Assembly: GCF_050436995.1 (NCBI RefSeq)
Contig: NC_134762.1
Location: 9,198,167 to 9,262,166 of the forward strand
Direction: 5' to 3'
Source of the DNA: Anticarsia gemmatalis
Taxonomy: Eukaryota; Arthropoda; Insecta; Lepidoptera; Erebidae
DNA length: 64,000 nt
Part shown: one piece after another, positions 18,448-29,884 of the stretch
How the letters are laid out: each line of letters begins with the position of its first letter
Numbering within the stretch: the first letter of the stretch is position 1
Translations under genes and position numbers: made by a program
Notes under the pieces: generated by a model
Told to the model about the DNA's origin: nothing
Seen by the model: the letters and a program-made list of their open reading frames with translations, nothing else
Databases searched by the model: none

Positions 18448-20915
18448 TAGGGTTGCCAACTTTTTTTACAAGAAATAAAGTATATTTAGGTCTGAGAAGG
18501 AAAGTAAACAGTATTTTAGAAAAATTAACAGTATTTTATTTTTTTATTGTTTTAAAGACATACTTTTTAGTGCTTCTCGCACAACTTATCAATTTAGAAT
18601 CATTTTTAAAAGCTTCGTAGGCCTCACGACAATCAAAACTAAAATTAAAATAAATGAGGAGCTCATTTTTAATTAAATTTAATGATGATCTATTTCTGTC
18701 TTCCCGCCACTTTGCATTCATTACAGAAAAAACTCTTTCTGTAAATGCTGAGGTAGCGGGAACAGAAAGTAGATATGAGACAATTTTAGTAATATTTTTA
18801 AATTCTTCTGAAGTGTTTACTAATAAATGACTCCACTTTTGGCCAGTACTCATTTCGAGAAAATCTTTGTCTTCTAATAATTTTTCACAAATTACTTTGA
18901 ACTTTGTTAATTCTGAATATAAATCATCCATAGCAATATTCAGTTTATACAAATTTAGATTATCTATAATTTTCTCAAAATGATCAAATGTGATCAAAGA
19001 CTTTAATGACAAACAGCTAATCAAAGAAAGCCAATTAGTCTGATTGAAATCAAACCATTTCTCTAAATATAAATTTGCCTTATCAATAAAAAGTATGAAG
19101 TTATTAATAGTTATTTTAAAAATTTCTTGGGAGGACTCTGAAATAGTTTTTAATACTTTTTTTGTTTCATGGCCAAAATACTTATCATTTTTTCTTTGGA
19201 TGAGCTCAGTCTTTAAACCAGTCATAATGTTATAAACATCTAAGATAGTAACATTATTTCCTTCTAATTTTTTTATTGTTTTATTGAAAACATTTAATAT
19301 ATGACTAGCATAAAGAAGATAACAATGAACTACACTATTTTCCATTTCTCTATCCAACATTAATAAATTTTGTATAACCATTGGACAATCAACATCCAAA
19401 CTAACAAAGTAGTTACAAATTGGTGTCCAATTAAGTAAAATTGTATCTGTTGCTGGTAAAAGAGATAGCCAACGAGTTCCTATGTGTCTTTTTATTTCAT
19501 GAAACTCTCCTTCAGCAAGCGCTACGAATCTTTTTAATTCTTCTCTTCTGCATGCAGAAACAGAAAAATGGCTATAGATTTTTAATATTATGTTCTCAAT
19601 GTCATAATGTAAACAATTCATAGCATGTTTTACTGAATTGTGTACAATATGGGCATGACAATGTCCTTTTATTAAGTTTGGCACAACTTCTAATATGTTT
19701 GTGTATAATGAATGATTATGTCCAAAATTTGCATTTGTATTGTCAGCACTTAGACCAGACAATTGACTGAAAGAAAGTTGATAAGTCTCTAAAGAGTTTT
19801 TGATAGCTGAAAACATCCCATTGGCTGATTCGTTTGCATTTTCATAAAAATCAAGTAACTTTTGTTGAATTCCATCCTCAGGGGTGAAATATTGAACTAC
19901 CAAAGGAAACAATTTAATGTTTTTTTTATTGGAGGCATCAGTTTGTAGACAATAAAATACATTGTCTTTATTTAACTGGTCAATAACAGACTGCAAGGAG
20001 TGCGGGCCAAGAACTTCGGTCACTAATGCCTCCATTTTTGTCCTAGCCAATCGTATGTTAGTGGCTGTTTTGGAATCAACATAGATAATCTTATTTAATT
20101 TGATATTACAGTCCTGGCTACTGTACGATAAATTATGTTTGACAGTATGGTATGTCGTCGCTAACTCGGCCGCTGTTAATTTAGTGTCATCATTAGAAGT
20201 GGAAGGCAAGCCCAATGTAGAAGCAGAAGTTTTAGGAAAAAACTTTTGTAACAATCCACTAGATTTTCTCATTTCCGTTTTTGATTTGTGTTTTTTGCTA
20301 ACCATGTGCTGTTTAACCTAAAAACATGGAAACAAAACATATATTTTAAGCAAAATAGTTACTTAATTATCTATAATTTATGCATATCAGAAAAAATCAC
20401 ACCAAGTCACCAACCTGCCCAACACCTGCGTGAGAAATAGTAAATGTTAAAGCACATATTTTACATTTAGCATTAAATTCGCATAGAGGATCACACGCTA
20501 ACCAATCATATTGGCATTCCCATTCGTGCTTATATTTTTGTCGTACCTTACACAGTTTGGCTTTCTTTCTTGGCGTTGTAGGAGGAGAAGGTGATTCGTT
20601 CTCACTTTCCATCTTTTGTGCACTAAAAACAATACTACACAACAAAATCACGTAATCACTTTAATTAAACTTGAATATTTGACATTGACAGATTCGTTCT
20701 GAAACTCCATTATTGTGATTTGCGGCTGCGCTGCACTGAGCGCCCCCTGACTAAATTAAAAAAAAATATGTGTGAGCGTCTAACATTTAACACTGTGTAG
20801 TGTTAAGCATTTTGAAAACAGTATTTTGTATACTTTATTATTGTTCAACAGTAAAAAGTATAATTTAGTGAAAAACAGTATAATACTGTTTTTAACAGTA
20901 TAGTTGGGAACCCTA
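18448..20915 (-). mobile_element. Apparently complete hAT transposon (2,468 bp)
   Basis: Terminal inverted repeats are TAGGGTTGCCAACT on the left and, read inward from the right, TAGGGTTCCCAACT. Perfect 8-bp target duplications GGTTCGCC lie at 18440-18447 and 20916-20923. 'acagtatttt' is repeated near both ends, as expected for hAT subterminal binding sites. The element contains a two-exon transposase gene with no stop or shift. This makes it the best candidate for a recently active DNA transposon in the window. Confidence 0.93.
18536..20612 (-). CDS. hAT transposase with N-terminal BED-like zinc finger (two exons)
   Basis: Exon 1 runs 20612-20415 and exon 2 runs 20317-18536, with a 97-bp GT-AG intron. 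Splicing joins 'CKICALTFTISHAGVGQ' to 'VKQHMVSKKHKSK', which completes a C-x2-C...H-x5-H finger. The body is an RNase H-type hAT core with 'CHAHIVHNSVKHAM' and 'IGTRWLSLLPATDTI'. The C-terminus has the dimerisation block 'LLSVPATSAFTERVFSVMNA' followed by 'KWREDRNRSSL'. The spliced protein is about 660 aa, a normal length, with no inactivating change. The start was chosen as the second Met (MESENE), though an in-frame Met lies 13 codons earlier. Confidence 0.88.
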
Positions 20916-20923
20916 GGTTCGCC

Positions 20924-21879
20924 CCTTACGAAAACCCTTACGGGGCGAGTGAAAAATTTAACAATTAAATAATTATTTTGATGCATCGACTCGCCCCTTG
21001 CGGCATTCCCTTTGAAATTTAACTAAAAAAGGTATATTCAGAAAAATGTACAGTAAACAAAACTGGTAAGTAATTTAACCACTTGTGATAGTTTTATTAC
21101 CTGGCTTACCTACTGTAACAAAAGGGACCTTTTATGGGGCCTATAAACAAAAGATTTGTTAAAATATGTTACCCCTAGAGAGAGTCATATATATAATGCT
21201 GTCTCTTTCTAAGTTCGTGTTATTATGTAGAAGGATGCGTTTTGCAATATTTGCTAATTAGTTTAGTACTTATCGCCAAGTGTAAAGTGTAACTAAGTGG
21301 GTGAAATATTCTTGTGTATTGTGAGTGAAATTCCTGATTGGAAGTTAAGGTAAATTGAATTCTGTTAAATTGAATTTGTTAATTAAATATAAAGCGAACG
21401 CCTTATATCCTATTATTTGTGTTTGGCTAATAATTCTGTTTGGTATCGGTTTCATCAACAATTTTGCTACTCTGCCTTGTACGCTTTATTCACACATCAT
21501 ACTCTTTGAATTATTGGGTACAATAAATTCTAGAGTCAGAAGAATTAAATCATACTGACTCTAGAATCATGAGTAGCTTCGCTTTAATCATTTGAATTAC
21601 GACGATACCTTTGAAAAGATTCATAGAAAATAATTGACTTAAGTCGACGCCATTTTGTTTACTTGCATGCGCCATTTTGTTTATTTGTCTTACCTACTGC
21701 ACTTTCATTATCTCCCTATTAGTACTGAATTTTGCTTTATTTTGTCATAATTAGCGCATTTTTGATAAATTTAACTTGTAGCTTAGTATTAGCTTTTTAG
21801 ATAGTAAAAATCCGTAATTTATTCATCAAGACTGACATAGTTACTATGACTATAAGGAATTTATTTTCTTTTGTTATAG
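20924..21879. other. 5' non-coding region before the MULE gene
   Basis: No coding region. 'gccattttgttta' occurs twice (near 21648 and 21670). A 'ttaag|gtaaat' near 21347 and an acceptor 'ttttgttatag' at 21869-21879 suggest a 5' UTR intron for the MULE gene. A similar 'gccgccattttgtt' lies upstream of the second MULE at 36.0 kb, which may mark shared MULE terminal regions. Confidence 0.4.
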
Positions 21880-21883
21880 AACA

Positions 21884-22987
21884 ATGTCAGCAGAAGTTAG
21901 TAGTACGAGCTGTAGTCAAGGTTCAAATATCACTTTTATTAAGTCACAAAGAGGAGGCACTGTTTTGCTGAGAGCTAGACACAGTTACCATAAAAAAAGA
22001 AATTACAAGAGCGGTGCTTCTAACTGGCATTGTATTAACAGGCCTACTTGTAAAGGTACACTTACCATTACTGGTGAAACAATTTTAAAAGAAACAAGAC
22101 ATTCATGTATCCCAAATTTTGAACAAACTGAAATCAAAAGTATTATAAATACTTGTAAAAATAAGATAGCAGAAGATGCAAGCACCTCAATTCAAGAAAT
22201 CTTTGAAAGTGAAATATTGACATATAAAGAAAAAGGATACGATCTTGTTCAGAAATGTCCTGAATATAAAAATGTTAAGTGTAGCCTGGCAAATTACAGG
22301 AAAAAGGCTTTTGGGATAAATAAAATACACAATCAGAATATAACCCAATTAGAAATACCAAAGAAATTTGAGAACCTCTTGTTGTGTGATTATAATGATG
22401 GAAACGAACGCATAATTGTATTTGCAACAGAAGAATGCATACTGCAACTTACACAATGCAAAACTGTGTACATTGATGGCACGTTTAAATTTGTTGTGAA
22501 ACCATTTATTCAATTATTTACAATACACGGTGACTTGGGTAGCACTGCATCAAGTAACAATATTTTACCACTTGTTTATGCTTTATTGCCAAACAAAAAA
22601 GAAAAAACTTATTTAAGATTGTTTGAAATGCTAAAATGTCGCCTGCCTAATTGGTGTCCAGATCAATTTCGTCTTGATTTTGAGACAGCAATTATTAACT
22701 CGATAGCTGCGGTTTATCCAAATGCTAATATAAAGGGATGTTATTTCCATTTTGCACAAGCCCTCAAAAAGAAGGCCAAAGAGTTGAACCTTTTAAAAAG
22801 AAGATATTCAAGACGGCATGTGGACTTATGCAAAGCTTTAAGTTTGATTCCGCCAGAAATGTTAGATGATGGATGGCTATATATTATGGAGGACAGTCCA
22901 ACAGATGCAGAAACATTAAAATTTAATATGTATAATAATATGTATAAAAATGCAAAGAAAAAAGAACACAAAAAATTAAAACAATAA
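21884..22987 (+). CDS. MULE transposase with FLYWCH finger, C-terminally truncated
   Basis: Residues about 13-70 form a FLYWCH-type zinc finger (GGTVLLRARHSYHKKRNYKS, WHCINRPTCKGTL, RHSCIPN). The MULE DDE domain follows with 'VYIDGTFKFVVKPFIQLFTI', 'LPLVYALLPNKKEKTYLRLF', 'FRLDFETAIINSIAAVYP' and 'KGCYFHFAQALKKKAKEL'. The first Asp (DGTF), the second Asp (DFE) and the C-x-F-H-F motif are all present. The frame ends after 'SPTDAETLKFNMY' in Lys-rich low-complexity sequence, whereas the copy at 36.9 kb continues with the 'RTTNMLESWHS' block. The catalytic C-terminus is therefore lost. Confidence 0.82.
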   Translation: MSAEVSSTSCSQGSNITFIKSQRGGTVLLRARHSYHKKRNYKSGASNWHCINRPTCKGTLTITGETILKETRHSCIPNFEQTEIKSIINTCKNKIAEDASTSIQEIFESEILTYKEKGYDLVQKCPEYKNVKCSLANYRKKAFGINKIHNQNITQLEIPKKFENLLLCDYNDGNERIIVFATEECILQLTQCKTVYIDGTFKFVVKPFIQLFTIHGDLGSTASSNNILPLVYALLPNKKEKTYLRLFEMLKCRLPNWCPDQFRLDFETAIINSIAAVYPNANIKGCYFHFAQALKKKAKELNLLKRRYSRRHVDLCKALSLIPPEMLDDGWLYIMEDSPTDAETLKFNMYNNMYKNAKKKEHKKLKQ

Positions 22988-23480
22988 AAGAACTTCTGTT
23001 AAATAAAACGTTAAAAAATAATAAAAAAGAAAAAAAAAAAATTTTTTTAAATAATATAAAAAATGCTTAAATATACGTAAATAACTGTAAATACTAAAAG
23101 TAAAATATGTAAATAAAATGAATTGCAAAATCTCTTAAATACGCCAGCTTACGAAACTATTTCTACGAATTCGTAAGTTGACAGTCCTAAGCCTGTAAAG
23201 TATGAAGGGGAGATTTCAATTCGTATCGAATGCGATCTATATTCTCGAATACTTTGTCAATACTCAATACAAGTCGTAGTCTCGAACTCTCGATGAACAC
23301 GTAAGACTGAGACTAGGTAGAGCAGGTATTTAGATCACGTATTTATGAAGACTAAGAAAAGGTGTACTAGATCCCAAATTTACCTAGTCTAACTCATCTC
23401 TATTAATTAGATCATAAATCAATGTAATTGAGGATCTCTAAAGATTTTATAATGTAAGTTTTTTTTAGGTCAACATCCTA
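22988..23480. other. A-rich then ordinary spacer
   Basis: An A-rich low-complexity stretch (22988-23110) follows the truncated MULE. The remainder has no recognisable coding content until the pogo-type fragment begins near 23481. Confidence 0.4.
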
Positions 23481-23615
23481 TTATGGATTTCGACAATGAG
23501 AAAAGGCTAGTAAAGCACATTCTCAAGCTTGGTGATGCTGGATTTCCCCCTAACAAAAAGTCCATACGCATGTTAGCGTAACAATTTGCTGAAAAACGGG
23601 CTCAAACACAATGGT
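23481..23615 (+). pseudogene. pogo/CENP-B-type DNA-binding fragment
   Basis: The frame 'DNEKRLVKHILKLGDAGFPP', 'NKKSIRMLA', stop, 'QFAEKRAQT' matches the CENPB-type helix-turn-helix of pogo/jerky transposases (E..Lv..I...G.P.....vr.lA..fa). About 40 codons only, with one nonsense codon. A larger pogo-type gene lies at 34.1 kb. Confidence 0.5.
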
Positions 23616-23790
23616 AATGACTCCGAATATAAAACAGCATCTATCTCACTCATACAGACCTTAATATCTATATCTTCAAAGATATTTGCCAAATACTTTT
23701 GTAGCCAATTAACTAACTACTTTCAAAGTTGTGAAATTGTTTGTAAGGAGCAAAATGGTTTTAGACGTTACAAAAACGTGACTAGCAACA

Positions 23791-23945
23791 GTGAGAATTG
23801 TTGCAGATGAATGCGTAGGTCAAAATAAAAATTGAATCATATGTGGATTGTTGCCAATATTGTTGACTGAAGTTCCGCAAAACATCAACAAAGTTGAACT
23901 TTTATTTCCTTTTTTCGGATATTCCAACCATCAATTGAAAAAAAT
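23791..23945 (+). pseudogene. Small DUF7869-like core fragment
   Basis: The plus strand reads 'RIVADECVGQNKN', stop, 'IICGLLPILLTEVP' and 'NINKVELLFPFFGYSNHQ'. The D-x-C-x-G-Q-N-K-N motif and the following hydrophobic block are the same as in the pseudogene at 738-1930. Only the core survives. Confidence 0.5.
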
Positions 23946-24019
23946 AAAGCATCTTCAAGTAAAACTCGCCGTGTGTGTCAACAATGCAATAAAAATATGG
24001 TAACCTGCTCTGAAAACTG

Positions 24020-24640
24020 AACTAAAAAGGTTAACCTTTCAGAATGACCCCAGCTCACTCGCACTGAAGTCAGTTAGTGCGATTGAAATAGAAACGGGAG
24101 TACCAAAAAGTAACACTCATCGAATTTTAAAACGATACTAATTTCGTCCTTATCATGTCCAACGCGTCCAGAGTTTGTTACCACGAGATTACGCACCTAG
24201 AGTTGATTTCAACAAGACAATGTTAGCGAAAATTCGTGAAGATCCGGAATTCCTTAATAAAATTTTATGGACCGACGAATCAACATTTAAAGGAGACGGG
24301 TACTTACAAAATTCGCATCAAATGCGTAAAGACCGATCCCAATACCAATTGAAAATAAAAATGTGGACTGGAATTTTAAACGGACGAATAAATTGGACCA
24401 AGTGAGTCAACTCAAAATTTAGATGGCGCCGCTTATTTTCATTTACTTCAAAACGATTTGCCAAATTTGTTAGAAGACGAAATGCTAAGTATCTACAGAG
24501 AAATGTGGTTTCAACAAGATGGTTGGCCCGCGCACTAAGCTCGGGCAGTAAGAGATTATTTGTCATTATCCTGACAGATGGATCGGACGCAGCGGTTCAA
24601 TTATCTACTGGAGAAGTAATTTTACAAGTTTATGAAAACC
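24020..24640 (+). pseudogene. Tc1/mariner-superfamily (DDE_3) transposase fragment
   Basis: The reading 'ALKSVSAIEIETGVPKSNTH' to 'RILKRY' (HTH), 'QSLLPRDYAPRVDF', 'NKILWTDESTFKGDG' (first catalytic Asp), then after a frame change 'LLQNDLPNLLEDEMLSIYRE' and 'MWFQQDGWPAH' (second Asp) is a mariner-type transposase. Another shift leads to 'YPDRWIGRSGSIIYW', where 'WP.RSPDLtP' is expected but lost. Stops and at least three frame changes make it dead. Confidence 0.72.
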
Positions 24641-25904
24641 TGAATATGCTTTCAGACAAAATTGATACCATGATGAATATGATTCTGTTCGCGGATATGA
24701 CCGAAACATATTCAAAACCACCTATGTCGACACTTGGAGTTGTAGTGTCGCGTCCGCCATTTTGTCACTCGACCAGGCCTATTTCACTCCATGTACTTGT
24801 GCGCGATAAGTACCTACCGGCCGCCGGGCAGTCGACTGCTCATTTCTCAGTGGGTTGCCGACAGCCGCGCGGAGCGTTCGTACGCGAGGAAATATTTTGT
24901 GTTACCGGACTTGCAGCCCGACGTTCGTTGTTTTTTTTGGTAGTTACTAATTTAACATGGAAACTAATAATAAAAATAGTGGTACACTATGTGCAGTTGA
25001 AGGATGTAAATCCAGCAGGAGAAGAGATAAAAACTTATCTTTTTTCCATTTACCTGCTGATGAAGAAACGTGAGTACCTACCTACCTTTTTAATTCATTA
25101 TTTGTTCCAGCGTATGAAAATACGAGTACGTAGTGCAGGAGGTTTAGATATTTAGGTAATACATTTTCGTACCTACAAAGAATTTTATTTTTCTTGTCGT
25201 ATAATTTCGTACCTCAGTACCTACCTATGTACTTGTATTTTTGCTAATTTCAAAGGCATGACAATCTACTCAATTCTCGAGTACCTAATCAAAATTGAAT
25301 TCCCGATTATTCTGAATTTTTTGGTTAGTCAATATCGGGTGAGTGGTGGGTCGGTCGTTGAGCGGGCCGTTCGCGGGTTCAGGTAAGGCTGGTCGATCTA
25401 ACAAAATTTATGCATTTACCAGAGCGATTTGAATCGCTGCTGTCATATCACGACTTGTCGTCATATCGCAGTCTGGCTGAACGGCGGGCGCGCGGCGGCG
25501 GCGGCGGTTGCGGCATCTCCCGTGCGGCGGCGCATGCCGACAAAGGGATCAAAGGAAAGCCGGCCGTATGATGCGCGCCGCGCGCCCGCGCCTCGCACAG
25601 GTGTTGCGTCGTGTAAAATAGTTGAAAATATTTCTTAAGTAAAATAGTTGAAGTAATGTTACTTATTGTAAAGCGTACTTATGACGTCAATTTTGGCGAT
25701 ACAATGCGCCATGTAACGACACAAACAGAACATGCATGGGTTGGTATGTCCCTTAATCAAAACAAATACCTACCTACTTATTATATTTCTTATTCAGGGA
25801 CAGTGAAGGTATTAACAAAGTATGTACCTACATAAATCGTCTCTAGTAAATTATGCTTGATGAATACATTCGCTTGTTTGAGCTCCGCCCCCTCCCTGTA
25901 TAGG

Positions 25905-26105
25905 ATTCCGTACCCAAACGGTCAAAATCGAACCCTGTTAATCAGACTTCGCCGTCTGTCTTTACGTCCGTCTGTCACCTCAAACAATTGAACTTTTTAA
26001 ATTTTGTAGGTATTTATGTCGCTGCTACAATAAAAAAAACCAAATTTAATAAATATTAAAGGGGTTTTCCATACAACAAACGTGATATTTTTGCCATTAT
26101 TTGAA
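25905..26105 (+). repeat. Lepidopteran interspersed repeat inside P-element intron
   Basis: The left part has 'aggattccgtacccaaacgg', 'aatcagacttcgccgtctgt' and 'ccgtctgtcacc'. The right part has 'ttccatacaacaaacgtgat'. I recognise this order of phrases from a repeat spread through many lepidopteran genomes. It supports the assignment of the organism. Edges are approximate. Confidence 0.6.
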
Positions 26106-27342
26106 TAATCGTGTGGTACTCTTTTTGTCAAATTTATATCTACCTACATATATTTTTTTTATTGGCTATTTGTTTGGGATGAAGGTATTTTAAATGTAAA
26201 AAAATATTTTATTTCAGGCGCAAAACTTGGACAGAACTGATAAGGAGACCAGATCTAGCAAGACCGGAAACGAAAATAAGATCGCATTTCGTATGTTCGC
26301 TGCATTTTGACCCATCTGTAATTAAATATACACCTAAATTATTACCTAAGGCATTACCTACATTATCCCTCCCGTCGTCGTCTCAGCCTACAACATCTAA
26401 CTACAGCAATGAACCTAAAACAAAGGAAACCACTACACAAACCAAGTATTCAACTGTCAACATCATATCCGCTGTCACCGTTAAAAATACTGATACCAAA
26501 TCTGAATCAGTACAGACCACCGAAGCTCTGTCATCCAACACGCCGAGAAAAAGAAAATTAATTAAAGAATTAAAAGAGTCCAACCTCAAAAAAAGAAGAC
26601 TTCATAATGAATTGGATAAAATCAAAAATGAAGCTCAATCCAAGGACTCGAGCGGGAAAGCGAGCAATTTGAGCGGTTTTCTTTCCAAACTGAGGATGAA
26701 GTAACAAAACGATTTTGCAAGCTAGTAAAGTGGCAAAGCAGTTTAAAAAGTAGATGCAAAGGGAACCGTTACACCCCAGAGTTTAAGTTATTTGCACTGA
26801 ATTTTCATTTTTCCAGTCCGCAGACATACAAAAGTTTAAAGTCTTTTTTATCGCTGCCTAGTGAAAGTACGCTTCACAGATTTCAAATGGTTATTCCACC
26901 TGTGATTGAGGACCGTACCTTTGAATTTTTGTCTGCGAAGATGAAATCTTTGCCCAAAAAAGCCAGATATTGCACTCTGTGTATAGATGAAATGGTCATC
27001 AAACGACATTTACATTATGACACTAGAAGAGACGAAATGATTGGTCTCCACAGGGCCGTAGCTATGGGGGGGCATTGTGGGGCAATGCCCTACCTTGAAA
27101 TCACAATGCCCTACCTTAAAAATACCAAAAACTAAGACAAATTATTATAATTAAATTGTTTGTTCAAAGTTTGCGATAAAAAAATGTAGCGGTATGTATT
27201 ATATTTTTTTCCAAACATACCACAGTTTGTAACATTTATTTCATATTATAATAATTCTTTGCTTTGAGTAGGTATAGATGGCATTTGAAGCGCCATCACA
27301 TAAAGCGATGGGTCTATTTAATTATAATATCTATGATGGAGA

Positions 27343-27407
27343 GGGGATTCCCCGTACCATAGATTGCAATATGGGCTATATCGCGATCTATAGTACGGGG
27401 AATCCCC
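27343..27407. repeat. Imperfect hairpin, 22-bp arms
   Basis: Arms at 27343-27364 and 27386-27407 pair at 21 of 22 positions around a 21-base loop. Each arm carries GGGGATTCCCC or its partner. It lies in the 5' non-coding part of the hAT element, upstream of the transposase start at 27546. It may be a small nested fold-back element or a regulatory structure. Confidence 0.8.
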
Positions 27408-27545
27408 TTTTAAATTACTCTATTCACGATGACATTGATTGTTTGTAGTTTGGTTATGTGAAGTGTACGGTAAAGAGTGTTTTAGTCAAAAATCGATACA
27501 ATTGTCATTTTTATTGCTATAAATTGAGAATTCATTGATTTCGCG

Positions 27546-29884
27546 ATGGATATACGGGATTTCTTTGGAAAAAAACGAAAAGTTGAAGAGAAAATTGACC
27601 ACGAAGAACCTCACTTCTCTAAACAGGTGGAAGCACAAAATTCAATCGCTACTCCTAGTTCCATGGCAACAGGTTGGTCAACACATGTTGGTAATGTTAG
27701 CTATGGTATTCCTTCTGATATTGCACAAATCGGAGAACCAATAAAACAAGTTGTTTTAGACACATATCCAAAACAACATAACAGGGCCTTTGTTTCCGAT
27801 TGGTTCAAGCGTTATAAATGGTTGCAGTATTCCGTCGAGAAAGATGCTGCTTTTTGCTATCCATGCCAGCAATTTTTACCTCATGGAAGCAAACAGACTT
27901 CGTACACTTCCACAGGATTTACAAACTGGAAAAATGCCACTGATACTATAACTGGTTTTCCAAAACATGAAAAATCTATTTCTCATATTCAAGCTATGGC
28001 GATGTGGCAGGAGAAATTACAAAGAATATCTACATCTAGCAGTGTTCAAACATTAATAAATCAAAAATTATTAGAAAAATATAGGTATTACGTAATATCT
28101 ATAATTGAAGTAATACAATTTCTAATTGTCAATGAGTTAGCTTTGCGTGGAAATTATATTTTAGAAGAAGAAAAAGAAAAAGGATTGTTTCAGAATTTAT
28201 TTGAATACACATGTATGAAAGATCCAAATTTGAACGAGGTTCTCACTCATATACCACAAAACGCAACATATCGTTCACCTGAAATTCAAAATCAAATAAT
28301 TCAAGCAAATGTTCAAGCAGTACAAAGTTCCATTGTCAAAGATATTAATGAATCTGACGTGAAATGGTTTACTCTAATGGAAGATGGGACGAGAGATAAA
28401 AATAACCGCGAAAATATTGCATTAGCAATACGTTACGTTAAGGATGGTGTCATCAATGAGTCATTGCTGATGGTGCAGACTACTGAAAACCTTGATGCAG
28501 CCACTTTCACGGAATTAACGTTAAATACTCTTACGGAAAATAACATTGACCCCTCTTGTATGCTTAGCCAATGCTATGATGGCGCAAGTGTAATGAGTGG
28601 GAAAGTTTCAGGAGTTGCGACTAGAATAGAAAATAAATTGGGCCGGAAAATTCCTTACGTCCACTGCTATAACCATCGCTTGCACTTAATAGTCATCAGA
28701 ACTATCTCCGAAATCACTTTCATCCGTTTATTTTTTGACCAATGCATCATGTTACATGAATTCTTTCATCATGGCAAGATATCTGCCTTATATAGTGGAA
28801 AAAGAATTGGCCGACTCCTCGAACAACGCTGGTCTGGACATTTGGCAGTTACAAAAGTTGTATATGATAATTATTCATCGATTTTGCAGACTTTAAAAGA
28901 AATTAAAAATGGCAGATTCAATGGTGATGACGTCGCGAAGAGTATCGGTATTAAAAAAGTTATGCTTGATCTGGAATTCCGAATGGCCATGGTTGTGGCC
29001 AAAAAAGTCTTATCCATGCTACAACCTGCAGACGCAGCTTTGCAAGCCCGAAGCGCAGGTTTGAAAGACGCCATAACAATCATAAAGTGTGTCGAAGATG
29101 AAATTATAAAATTAAGATCAAATCAGATGTATAATCAAATTCTGGAAGAAGCTAAGTCTTTAACAAGCGACGACTGCGGCGAATCTGAAAGTAAGACACA
29201 GACCTCGAAGAGGCAAGTAAAAAAACCAAATCGGATGAATGACTATTTCACGTATGGTCCCTCCTGTTCCTCTACCAAACAAAATATAGAAGAGAATGAT
29301 GAGCCATTTAAGTCTGAGTATTTCGAAACGTTGGACATACTAATTGCTGAATGCTGAACAAAGAAGGTTTTCGGACAACGATGATCTAATCAATTCGATT
29401 GCAAGTCTCGACGAGTTGGATGTAGATAAAATGGTTCCACTAAAAAATTTGGGTAAGTTTGGAAAAAAATAATATTTAAAATAATTAGTCATGTTCAATT
29501 TACAATTTTAACCTGATTTACAATTTTTTGGGTCTGAAAATTCCGTCAAGGGAAGAGGCTAGTGTGGTTAAAGCTTACTTGAGTCGTAAAGAGGATAAAA
29601 TGGAAAATACATTGCAAGTTTTGTACCGGCAACGAGAGGCGTTCAAAGATACATATGAACTTTTTGCGTCTGTGGCGACCATAGGATGTAGCACTTCAGT
29701 GTGCGAATCTACGTTTTCAACTTTAACTGCAATTAATAGGCCTCAAAGGCTGTCAATGGGTCACGAGAGAATGGCTGGTATGGTATTTCTGGCCTTTGAA
29801 AAAAAAAGAACAAAATCAGTTGATCTGAACGAAGTTCTTCGCATTTTTAATAACATGGCGAATCGTAGAATTCAGCTGTTTTAA
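27546..29884 (+). pseudogene. ZMYM1-like hAT transposase (TTF-type finger, DUF4371-type core)
   Basis: The first frame, 603 aa, starts 'MDIRDFFGKKRKVEEK'. A TTF-type finger follows ('FVSDWFKRYKWLQYSVEKDA', 'FCYPCQQFL', 'GFTNWKNATDTITGFPKHEK'). The RNase H core has 'KWFTLMEDGTRDKNNRENIA', 'LSQCYDGASVMSGKVSGVAT' (second Asp) and 'YVHCYNHRLHLIVI'. A one-base shift near 29345 moves to 'LNAEQRRFSDNDDLINSIAS' and a donor 'GG|GTAAGT' near 29452. The next coding block (29528-29884) holds 'VATIGCSTSVCESTFSTLTA' and 'NRPQRLSMGHERM', the hAT dimerisation end. No good acceptor precedes it, so the intron may be damaged. Likely inactive, but recently so. Confidence 0.85.

Noticed and set aside
26401..26589. 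Minus-strand ORF in the P-element THAP exon
   Set aside because: Shadow of the P transposase frame.
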